Positions 9,077 to 16,342 of a DNA stretch of 64,000 bases are shown one piece after another. How positions within the stretch are numbered: the stretch's first letter is position 1; each line of letters begins with the position of its first letter. The notes under the pieces were generated by a model, which did not search any database, was not told the DNA's origin, and was given only the letters and a program-made list of their open reading frames with translations. The stretch covers positions 558,001-622,000 of the forward strand of contig CBDAQB010000002.1 of NCBI GenBank assembly GCA_965198825.1, read 5' to 3'. Both the position numbers and the translations under genes were made by a program. This stretch comes from BOG-908 sp965198825. GTDB lineage: Bacteria; Pseudomonadota; Alphaproteobacteria; Acetobacterales; Acetobacteraceae.

Positions 9077-9204
9077 AGGAAGCAGTTCTTTTTTGAAAAA
9101 AAGAACCAAAAAACTTTTGGACCTGAGGGCCGGACTTTTCCACGATCTCGGTCCCACAGGCCAAAAGTTTTTTGCTTCTTTTTTTCAAAAAAGAAGTCCT
9201 TCCT
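9077..9204. repeat. composite inverted repeat, copy 1
   Basis: Left arm is type alpha (TTCTTTTTTGAAAAAAAGAA then CC), right arm type beta (GCTTC end). The centre reads in the reverse sense (CACGATCTCGGTCCCA). It lies between convergent tadD and the 577-residue gene. The outer CTTCCTA edge supplies part of the stop codon of the minus-strand gene. Likely bidirectional terminator. Confidence 0.9.
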
Positions 9205-10936
9205 ACTGAAGAAACTTAGGCAACGGGATCTCAAAAGACAGCCCATCGGGGCTGAGCTTTAGCTCACCGATCTTCAAGTCGAGCGTAATCTCCGCCTTGA
9301 CGGTCTGCACCACCTTTCCAATCACGGTGCCCTTGTCGGCCAGCTTCGGTAGCGAGAGGCTCGCCACAGAGACCTCGACCGACAGAGGAATGTTGAATTT
9401 CTTCAAATCGACCGTGATGACTTTCAAGTCGGCGCTGATGTCGCCGAGCGAGCCGTCCGCTTTCACGGCCACCGTCACCTCGACTTCCTTGAAGTAGGTG
9501 ACAGTCGGATCGTTCTTGCCCTTTGCCGAAACCGCGACATTGAGCTTGGCCTGTGTTTCAACCCCGCTCGGCGTAACGACTGTCGTGCCGCTAGCCGGCC
9601 CATCGTCATCGCCCCCAGCAGGATCCGTGTTGGGCCCCTGCGGACCAGGCACCTTCGGTTTGGCGGCCTGAAGCATGTCCCGCATGATACGCCTCACGGC
9701 GTCTTCCGTGATGCTGCCGCCCAGCTTGAGGTTCGCCATCCTGCCGGCCGCAACCGCCGTGTTCACGGCGACGTCGAACGGCGTCGTCTTGTTGTTGAAC
9801 TGAACGGTCTTCCCGGAATCATCCAGGATGTTGGGCGAGAGAGAATTGCCCTGCAGGTAGTTGCGTATCCAATTATCGTCCTCCTCGGTCTGGGCTGCTA
9901 CCTTGGCGGCCGCTGCCTGCATAACCGCGGGATCGAGCGGGTTGACCCCGCTTGTCATGACCTGAACGGGCGCCGTATCGCCGCCCGGCGCTCCCGGGGC
10001 GCCTGCACCGTTGCCATCTCCGCCGCCCGGGCCGTCTCCGCCTGGCGGCGCGCTGGCGACAGCGCCGGCGTCTCCGGACAGCGGCACCGGATCATCGGTG
10101 CCCGACGATCCCTTTGGCGTCTGAGCGCATCGCTGCTTGCAGGCATTCAGCTGGGCGAGGCATTCGGTCCCGCCTGTCGGCGAATTGTCGCAGCATTTCT
10201 TGAAGTCGGCCCAGCACTGGTCGAGGCACGCATCACCGCCCGCCTGATAGCCGCTCGCCTGCAGCGTCTGCGTATAGAAATCCTGCGCTCCGCCGGCGGG
10301 CGCCGGTGTGTCGCCGCCTCCCGTGGAATTTGCGTCCGGCTGCGTCCCTGAAGCCGGCGCATCAGGCGCCGCGTCATCCGCGGGCTGGCTCGGGGGAGCG
10401 TCCGGCGCCGGGCCGGACGGGTCGGGAGCGGCGGAAGGGCTAGCCTGACCTGAGGAGTCCTGCGCCTGCGACGGCGGCGTATCGGTATTCGCCACGGGAT
10501 CGCCGTTGGTCTGGTCTGTCGATCCGGGTGTCCCACCCGGGTCCGCAGCCCCAAGCGGTTTGGCCTGGCTGCACGCCCGCTGGCACGCCGAGAGCGCCGC
10601 CAGGCACTCGGTGCCGCCTGAGGTCGAGTTGTCGCAGCACTTCTTGAAGTCGGCCCAGCATTTGTCGAGGCACGGATCGCCGCCCGCCTGGTATCCGCTT
10701 GCCTGCAGGGTCTGCATGTAGAAGGCTTGCGCCGATGCGCCGTTATCCCCGGCCGTTGCATCCCCCGCTGGAGCGTCCGTGCTGGATGCCGCGCCGTCCG
10801 CCGGCGCCGGCGCGGCGGCTGCGTCGCCGCCGCCGCTGGGTGAATCCGCTCCCGCTGCGGGAGTGGCGAACGTCGCCGGATGAACACCGAAAGCATCGGC
10901 GACATAGGCGTCTTTTTCATCGTCTTGATCTGACAC
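9203..10936 (-). CDS. unrecognised protein with a duplicated seven-cysteine module
   Basis: 577 residues; I recognise no family. Residues 1-70 are Ala/Gly/Asp-rich. Residues 71-124 and 219-272 are near-identical modules (FYxQTLQASGYQAGGD, then CLDxCWADFKKCCDN and a final CX6CX3C), each with seven cysteines in the pattern CX3CX6CCX9CX6CX3C. Between and after them lie Pro/Ala/Asp/Gly-rich linkers. Residues 340-450 look helical and 460-577 beta-rich (alternating V/K/T strands such as KVVQTVKAEITLDLKIGELKL). The start is GTG 10936, with GAGG seven bases upstream; a longer reading adds 19 atypical residues. No signal peptide is apparent. It is transcribed with or after the 434-residue gene and lies near the sheath fusion, so it may belong with that block. 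Confidence 0.75.
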   Translation of the reverse strand: MSDQDDEKDAYVADAFGVHPATFATPAAGADSPSGGGDAAAAPAPADGAASSTDAPAGDATAGDNGASAQAFYMQTLQASGYQAGGDPCLDKCWADFKKCCDNSTSGGTECLAALSACQRACSQAKPLGAADPGGTPGSTDQTNGDPVANTDTPPSQAQDSSGQASPSAAPDPSGPAPDAPPSQPADDAAPDAPASGTQPDANSTGGGDTPAPAGGAQDFYTQTLQASGYQAGGDACLDQCWADFKKCCDNSPTGGTECLAQLNACKQRCAQTPKGSSGTDDPVPLSGDAGAVASAPPGGDGPGGGDGNGAGAPGAPGGDTAPVQVMTSGVNPLDPAVMQAAAAKVAAQTEEDDNWIRNYLQGNSLSPNILDDSGKTVQFNNKTTPFDVAVNTAVAAGRMANLKLGGSITEDAVRRIMRDMLQAAKPKVPGPQGPNTDPAGGDDDGPASGTTVVTPSGVETQAKLNVAVSAKGKNDPTVTYFKEVEVTVAVKADGSLGDISADLKVITVDLKKFNIPLSVEVSVASLSLPKLADKGTVIGKVVQTVKAEITLDLKIGELKLSPDGLSFEIPLPKFLQ

Positions 10937-11089
10937 GGCACACCTCGGGTATGGCCGCGGCCCTGCAGCATGGCACAGGCGATGTTTGACCATCGCCGAT
11001 CCTCGCCAGGATCACGCGTCAATGGGGATTGTGAGGCACGGCACACGGATAGGCGTGGCGCACCCGCACTCAGGCGGGCGGCTTTTACG

Positions 11090-12394
11090 TCAGACGACTG
11101 CGCGCGATAGCGCTTCCAGTGTCGCCGTCAGGGTTTTTCCGATCGCCAGCGGCACGAACGGATTCTCGTCGAGCTTCTTGATGATCGGTTCGCCGGCGAG
11201 ATAGGCCTCGTAGCCCTTGATGATCGTTTTGGCCTCGCCCACCAGCTTGGTGTGCGCAGCCGGATCGGTATTCTTCGTGACCTCGTCGAGCTTTTGGACA
11301 AGGCTCTCGTCGAGGTTGTTCATCATCGGCTCGACTTTCGCGCTGAAGAACTTGTCGAGTTCGCCGCCGAAGCCGTGGTCCTTGTAGTGCTTGGTCATTT
11401 CCGCGTGCAGCTTCTCGACCTCGCTCTCCATCTTCTTGCGCGCGGCACTCCAGGCGAGCTTCGCCTTGCCGAGTGCGGCCATGTTCGGCGGTGCCGCGCC
11501 GTTCGCAGCAGCCGCAGCGGGCGCAGGCGATGCAGCCGGCGCCGCCGCGGCCGCGCCATCAGCACCCGAGGCAGGAGATGCTGGACCGGACAAGGCAGTT
11601 TGGAAATCGCCGATCGCGCTCTGCGCATGCTCCATGTCGCCGGACTTGAGCGCCGACTGTGCTTGCATGGCGAGCGCCTTCAGTCCTTGTCCGCGCGCCG
11701 GGTCGGCAGTCAGGATGGGCACCATCTGCTTGACGAGGTCGGTCAGCCGCCGTGTCAGCATGGCCGGATCAAGGCCGGAGGCAGCGGCAGCCGGAGCCGC
11801 GGGCTCTTCGGCAGCTGCCGCCTGCTCGGTTGCGGCCGGTTCCGCCGCTGCGTCCATGGTATCCGCTGCAGCCGAAGCATCCGGTGCAGCCGAAGCATTT
11901 GTCGCAGCCGAAGCATCCGGCTCGGCTTCCGCTTCGCTTGTCGCTGGCGCCGCTGCTGCGTCGGGCGCCGGCGGCGCTGCTGCTGTTGCGGCAGCCTGGC
12001 CGCCAGCGGCTTCCGCCCCTTCCTCCTCCTCTTCGCCGACCTTCTCTGCGACGGTGCCATCCTCGCCGCGTATCTCGACCTTGCTGAAGCCAGTGCCCTT
12101 CAGCGTCTTCTTCAGCTTGCGCCCAATCCCCGCCGGCGCCTTCTCGAGTGTGAGGATCACGAGCTTGGGGTCCTCGTCGGTGTCGACGAATGCGGTCCCC
12201 CAATTCGGGGTCTTCATGTCGTGGAACTTCTTCTCGAGGTCCTTGACCAGGGACTTCGGCGGCTTGATCTTGTCGAGCATCATGACCGCGCCAGTCTTGG
12301 TTACGCCGACTGCGCAGTTGATTGGCTGTTTCTTGCTCACGGCAAGCAACTGCTTCATCTTCGCCATATCCATGCCGGTATCGACGTCCGCCAT
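11090..12394 (-). CDS. unrecognised Ala-rich protein divergent from the sheath fusion
   Basis: 434 residues of unknown function. Residues 1-105 form an ordered domain (QPINCAVGVTKTGAVMML, then KPPKSLVKDLEKKFHD). Residues 106-205 are low-complexity Ala/Glu/Pro, including three 18-bp tandem units in the DNA. A helical stretch follows (LTRRLTDLVKQMVPIL), a second Ala/Pro linker, and a C-terminal helical, partly coiled-coil domain (KKMESEVEKLHAEMTKHYKD). ATG 12394 has AGAGGA seven bases upstream. It is divergent from tssBC with 209 bases between them and is followed by the seven-cysteine gene on the same strand. No membrane segments are visible. Function is not assignable; an accessory role for the sheath is only an inference from position. 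Confidence 0.75.
   Translation of the reverse strand: MADVDTGMDMAKMKQLLAVSKKQPINCAVGVTKTGAVMMLDKIKPPKSLVKDLEKKFHDMKTPNWGTAFVDTDEDPKLVILTLEKAPAGIGRKLKKTLKGTGFSKVEIRGEDGTVAEKVGEEEEEGAEAAGGQAAATAAAPPAPDAAAAPATSEAEAEPDASAATNASAAPDASAAADTMDAAAEPAATEQAAAAEEPAAPAAAASGLDPAMLTRRLTDLVKQMVPILTADPARGQGLKALAMQAQSALKSGDMEHAQSAIGDFQTALSGPASPASGADGAAAAAPAASPAPAAAAANGAAPPNMAALGKAKLAWSAARKKMESEVEKLHAEMTKHYKDHGFGGELDKFFSAKVEPMMNNLDESLVQKLDEVTKNTDPAAHTKLVGEAKTIIKGYEAYLAGEPIIKKLDENPFVPLAIGKTLTATLEALSRAVV
11870..11923. repeat. three tandem 18-bp units within the Ala-rich gene
   Basis: Three consecutive 18-bp units beginning GCAGCCGAAGCAT, differing at a few bases, encode Ala-Ser/Asn-Ala repeats in the low-complexity linker of the 434-residue protein. 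This in-frame minisatellite is a candidate for length variation between strains. Confidence 0.8.
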
Positions 12395-12603
12395 TTCGAT
12401 GTCCTCTGCTGTCAGAACAGGCCGCGGCGCATCCGATACTGATCCGCATCGGCCGGTTCAAGAAAATTCGTCACATAGCGTTACGATCCTCTCTGGCGCT
12501 GCCGTGCGGCAGTGCATCATTGCTCATGCCGAACGGCAGAAGCGCTGGTAATGAAACGTCATTTCACGCTACGAGTCTGCCATTCATGACGGGATGGGTT
12601 GAA
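12395..12603. promoter_or_regulatory. divergent promoter region
   Basis: About 209 bases between the divergent 434-residue gene and the sheath fusion. Both promoters should lie here, and shared control is possible. The part at 12450-12560 is less GC-rich than the flanking coding DNA, but I could not define convincing -35/-10 boxes. Confidence 0.4.
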
Positions 12604-14400
12604 ATGGCCTACGAGGTGAATTTCGGAACGCTGCCAGGCCGCAAGCGGGCTGTTCCCGTTCCTGGCGCCAAATTTCGCCTGGCCCTGCTCGGCGATTTCT
12701 CCGGCCGGGCCAATGCCGGCAAGCTCGAAACCGGCGCGGCGCTCGCCTCCCGCAAGCCGATCAAGGTCGATGTCGATAACCTCGACGACGTGCTCGCGCG
12801 CGCGAAGCTGAACCTCGCTTTGACGCTGGACGAAGAGGGCGGCACCGTCGCCGTTCCCATCGCCAGCATGGACGACTTCCATCCGGACCAGCTCGTCGAG
12901 AACGTGGATTTCTTCGAAACCCTTCTAAGCCTGCGCAAGAACCTCTCGAACCGCGCAAGCTTCGACCGCGCCTCGCGCGAAGTGCTGTCCTGGAGCGGCG
13001 AGGAGCCGTTGCCGCCAGCACCGCGCCGCGCCGCAGGCGCCGCCATCGCCACGGACAAGAAACTCTCCGAGTTCGCCCGCCTCACCGGCAGGCGCGCCAC
13101 CTCTGACGCCGCCGAGGCCTCCGCCGACGATCTGGTGAAACGCCTCGTCGGACCCTTCATCGTTCCAGCCCGCGACGCCAGGCAGGACCAGCTCGTCGCC
13201 CGGGTGGACGAAGCGCTCTCGGCCGCCATGCGGCGCGTGCTCCATCACCCGGACTTCCAGACAGCAGAGGCGCTATGGCGCGGCGTGGAATTCCTGGTCC
13301 GCCGCATAGAGACCGGCGCACGCATGGAGATCGTGCTTTACGACGTCTCCGCCGAGGAACTCGCGGCCGACCTCGCCGCAACCGACGACCTGGGCGCCAC
13401 CGGACTGTTCGGCATGCTTGTCGAGCAGCCCGCCATGGACGCGCACCAGGGGGCGCTCTCCGCCGTCATCGGCCTCTACGGCTTCGAACTTTCGCCCATC
13501 CACGCCGACCTGCTCGGTCGCATCGCGCAAGTGGCAGGCGCCGCCGGTGCGCCCTTCGTCTCAGGCATCGGCCCGGACGCGCTGAAAATCCCCGTGCACG
13601 ACCAGCACCCGCTCATACGCGAGGCATGGAGCGCGCTGCAGGCGCTCCCTGCGGCCGCCTATCTCGGCCTCGCCACGCCACGCTTCCTGCTGCGCATGCC
13701 ATATGGCCGAAAGACCGACCCGATCGACGCCTTCGGCCTGGAGGAATTCACCCGCCAGTCCGGCCTCTCCGGCATGCTCTGGGGCCATGCAGCGCTGATC
13801 CCCGCGCTGCTACTCACCGAGACCTGGGCGCAGCAAGGCGCCAAGATGAAGCTCGGCACCGTCATGGGCGTCGGCGACATCGCCTACTACGTCTACACCG
13901 CCGAAGACGGCGACCAGACCGCACTCCCCTGCACCGAACGCCTCTACTCCGAACGCCAGGCGGCCGGCATCTCCGCCTACCGGGTCATGCCTCTGGTCAG
14001 CCTGCGCGGGCGCCCCGAATTGCGCCTCGCCAGCTTCTCCTCGCTCGCAGGCACCCCGCTCGCTGGCCTCTGGGCGCCAGTGGACATCAAGCCCGCCCCG
14101 CCGCCGGCGCCGCCCCCACCCGCTGCACCTCCTCCCGCTGCCGAAGCACCCGCGCCCGCACCGGCCGCCGCTGCCGCACCAGCAGCCGCCGCCGAACCGG
14201 AGCCCGCCGACACGTCCGAACTGGACAGCCTTCTAGCCGGCCTCGCCGACGCACCCGCCGCCGAAGCACCCGCGGCCGAAGCCTCGGCGGCCGAAGACGA
14301 CCTCGACGCCCTGCTTGCCAGCCTCAACGCGGAGCCCGCGCCCGCCGCACCCGATGAGACCGAGGCGGATCTCGATGCGCTGCTAGCGTCGCTTGCTTAA
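12604..14400 (+). CDS. fused TssB-TssC type VI contractile-sheath protein (orphan)
   Basis: 598 residues. Residues 20-120 match TssB/VipA features: FRLALLGDFSGRA, KVDVDNLDDVLA and SMDDFHPDQL followed by a helix. From about residue 175 the protein matches TssC/VipB, with LHHPDFQTAEALWRG, LYDVSAEEL and later FLLRMPYGRKTDPI. Together these would build the contractile sheath of a type VI-like injection machine. The fused core is about 495 residues, shorter than separate TssB plus TssC. Residues 496-598 are a Pro/Ala-rich tail with three LDxLL elements (near 538, 565 and 588, as in DLDALLASL). No tssJLM, hcp, vgrG or clpV is in the window. ATG 12604 (MAYEVNF) was chosen by family resemblance; another ATG lies at 12586. 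Confidence 0.8.
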   Translation: MAYEVNFGTLPGRKRAVPVPGAKFRLALLGDFSGRANAGKLETGAALASRKPIKVDVDNLDDVLARAKLNLALTLDEEGGTVAVPIASMDDFHPDQLVENVDFFETLLSLRKNLSNRASFDRASREVLSWSGEEPLPPAPRRAAGAAIATDKKLSEFARLTGRRATSDAAEASADDLVKRLVGPFIVPARDARQDQLVARVDEALSAAMRRVLHHPDFQTAEALWRGVEFLVRRIETGARMEIVLYDVSAEELAADLAATDDLGATGLFGMLVEQPAMDAHQGALSAVIGLYGFELSPIHADLLGRIAQVAGAAGAPFVSGIGPDALKIPVHDQHPLIREAWSALQALPAAAYLGLATPRFLLRMPYGRKTDPIDAFGLEEFTRQSGLSGMLWGHAALIPALLLTETWAQQGAKMKLGTVMGVGDIAYYVYTAEDGDQTALPCTERLYSERQAAGISAYRVMPLVSLRGRPELRLASFSSLAGTPLAGLWAPVDIKPAPPPAPPPPAAPPPAAEAPAPAPAAAAAPAAAAEPEPADTSELDSLLAGLADAPAAEAPAAEASAAEDDLDALLASLNAEPAPAAPDETEADLDALLASLA

Positions 14401-14414
14401 GGGAAGAAGCAAAA

Positions 14415-14538
14415 AAGCAGTTCTTTTTTGAAAAAAAGAACCAAAAAACTTTTGGACCTTTGAGCCGGGCGTTCCCACAACCTCGGTCCCAAATCGCAAA
14501 AGTTTTTTGCTTCTTTTTTTCAAAAAAGAAGACCTTCC
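14415..14538. repeat. composite inverted repeat, copy 2
   Basis: Alpha arm left, beta arm right, centre reversed (CCTCGGTCCC). It lies between the convergent sheath fusion and the N-formylglutamate amidohydrolase, beginning 14 bases after one stop and ending beside the other. Confidence 0.9.
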
Positions 14539-15291
14539 TTACTTCGCAGCCAAAGGCAGCAACCGAGCCAAACGCTCAATCCACTCAGCCTGTCCCTTCT
14601 CATCGGCAATCAAATCCTGCCGAACCTCCAGCTCGACATGAGGAATGCCGCGCGGTTCGGCGTGCACAGGAACGCCATAGTCGGTCTCGTCGCTGACCTG
14701 ATAAGGCGCGTTGTCGCCGACGACGAGCCCCGGCTCTTGCCGCAGCAGCGCAAGCAGCGCGAGCGAAAGGCGCGGGTCGCGATTGTAAAGCACGCCGGCG
14801 TGCATCGGCCGCGCGGCGTTGTCGTAAATTGGCGTGAAGCTATGCATGGCGAGCAGCAGCACCGGCCTGCCCACCTTGGCGCGCGCATCGAGCAGATTAG
14901 TGATCTGTGCATGGTATGGCTCGAAGATTTCGATCCTGCGTGCCGCGGCATCCGCTTCGCCGAGCCCGACATTGCCGGGAATGTCGGTATTTTCGCTTCG
15001 GACGGGAATGGAGGAGGGAACGTCCGGGCGCCTGTTGCAGTCGATGACCAGGCGCGAATAGGTCTGCAGGATCGCCCACGCGTCGAGCCGTTCAGCGAGG
15101 CCGCGCGTGACGGCGGCGGCCCCTATGTCCCAGCCGATATGCCGCGCCTGCTCCGCTTCCGATACGCCGAGCGAGCCGAGTGCGCGGGGAATACGGCGCC
15201 CTGCATGGTCGCAGGTGATCACCCAGGGGCTCGCGGCGCCGGCGTTGATGATGGTGAAGGGGGAGGGTTCGTCCGAGTCGAGAAGGGGCAT
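14539..15291 (-). CDS. N-formylglutamate amidohydrolase family protein
   Basis: About 250 residues. It carries the family signatures VITCDHAGRRIP near the N-terminus, RLVIDCNRRP, and LLAMHSFTPIY, which contain the probable metal-binding and catalytic Asp/His residues. Members hydrolyse N-formylglutamate in histidine degradation or related N-acyl amino acids; no hut genes are nearby, so the substrate is open. I take ATG 15291 (MPLLDSDEP) as the start because it directly precedes the conserved domain; a longer reading to 15360 would add 23 atypical residues. It is convergent with the sheath gene across repeat copy 2. Confidence 0.82.
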   Translation of the reverse strand: MPLLDSDEPSPFTIINAGAASPWVITCDHAGRRIPRALGSLGVSEAEQARHIGWDIGAAAVTRGLAERLDAWAILQTYSRLVIDCNRRPDVPSSIPVRSENTDIPGNVGLGEADAAARRIEIFEPYHAQITNLLDARAKVGRPVLLLAMHSFTPIYDNAARPMHAGVLYNRDPRLSLALLALLRQEPGLVVGDNAPYQVSDETDYGVPVHAEPRGIPHVELEVRQDLIADEKGQAEWIERLARLLPLAAK

Positions 15292-15390
15292 GCGGAAAGG
15301 GTGGCAGAAAACCCGTCCGCTGCCCAACAGAATGCTGGTGGCGCGCGGGTTTGCTGCCACTCTGTGCGCCTACGAGGATAGGAGAAGCGC

Positions 15391-16212
15391 ATGCATCGCA
15401 TCGGCAGGTTTCTGGCGGCGGCCGGAGTGGCGTTGTGCGCAGGTTTACAGGCCGGCGCATGCCGTGCCGAAGGACCCGGCGGCGGATTGGAGCAGGCCTA
15501 CGCGGCGATCCACGCGAGCCACTTCGTGGATCTCACCCATACGTTCGAGCCGGGCATTCCGCACTGGAAAGGGCTCGGCGACGAGCATGTCGCCACCCTC
15601 TTCAGCTACGACAAGGCGGGCTTCCTCATCCAGCAATTCACCCATGTCGGCCAGTGGGGCACCCACGTCGACCCGCCCGCGCATTTCATCAAAGGGCTGC
15701 GAACAGTCGATCAGATCCGCCCCGACGAAATGTTCCTACGCCTTGTCGTCATCGATGTGCACGCCAGGGTGCAGAACGACCCCGACACCGTACTTACCCT
15801 CGCAGACGTGAAGGCCTGGGAGAGCCACCACGGCGCCATCCCGGAAGGTGCATTCGTCGCCATGCGCACGGACTGGTCGCGTCGCTGGCCCGACGAGGCG
15901 GCGATGCAGAACCTCGATAGCCGCGGTGTCGCGCATTATCCAGGCTGGAGCATGGAAGCTTTGAAATACCTCTATGAGGTGCGGAAGATCACCGCATCCG
16001 GGCACGAAACGACCGACACCGACCCAGGTATCGCGGTGACGAAGGACGAATACCCGCTGGAGCGCTATCTGCTTTCTACCAACCACTATCAGATTGAGAT
16101 GCTGGCCAATCTCGAGCAGGTCCCCGAGGCTGGTGCGCTCGTGATGGTGAGCTTTCCTAAGCCGAAGGGAGGGTCAGGATTCCCGGCTCGGGTGATTGCT
16201 ATTGTGCCATGA
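15391..16212 (+). CDS. exported cyclase-family hydrolase (kynurenine formamidase-like fold)
   Basis: 273 residues with a signal peptide (residues 1-28, ending near CRAEG). The metal-binding signature HVGQWGTHVDPPAH is present at about residue 90, and HFVDLTHTFEPGIPHW precedes it. Family members are metal-dependent amide or lactone hydrolases, including arylformamidase, but the exported form suggests a periplasmic substrate that cannot be named from sequence. The strong AGGAG six bases before the ATG supports this start. It ends two bases before repeat copy 3, convergent with the large ATPase. Confidence 0.82.
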   Translation: MHRIGRFLAAAGVALCAGLQAGACRAEGPGGGLEQAYAAIHASHFVDLTHTFEPGIPHWKGLGDEHVATLFSYDKAGFLIQQFTHVGQWGTHVDPPAHFIKGLRTVDQIRPDEMFLRLVVIDVHARVQNDPDTVLTLADVKAWESHHGAIPEGAFVAMRTDWSRRWPDEAAMQNLDSRGVAHYPGWSMEALKYLYEVRKITASGHETTDTDPGIAVTKDEYPLERYLLSTNHYQIEMLANLEQVPEAGALVMVSFPKPKGGSGFPARVIAIVP

Positions 16213-16214
16213 CA

Positions 16215-16342
16215 AGAAAGTCCTTCTTTTTTGAAAAAAAGAAGCAAAAAACTTTTACACTGTGGGACCGAGATCGTGACGCAAGCTGGGCCCAAATTCG
16301 CAAAAGTTTTTTGGTTCTTTTTTTCAAAAAAGAACGCCTTCC
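16215..16342. repeat. composite inverted repeat, copy 3
   Basis: Beta arm left (GAAGC), alpha arm right (GGTTC), centre forward (GGGACCGAGATCGTG). It lies between the convergent cyclase-family gene and yhaN-like gene; its CCTA edge overlaps the minus-strand stop codon. Confidence 0.9.

Noticed and set aside
9055..9246. Short open frames reading FFFEKKKQKTF or MKKRSKKLL within the repeats
   Set aside because: These peptides recur at every repeat copy in several frames and arise from the arm palindromes; they are not genes.
12604..14400. A complete type VI secretion locus
   Set aside because: Only the sheath fusion is recognisable; no hcp, vgrG, clpV, tssJ/K/L/M or effector gene occurs in the window.
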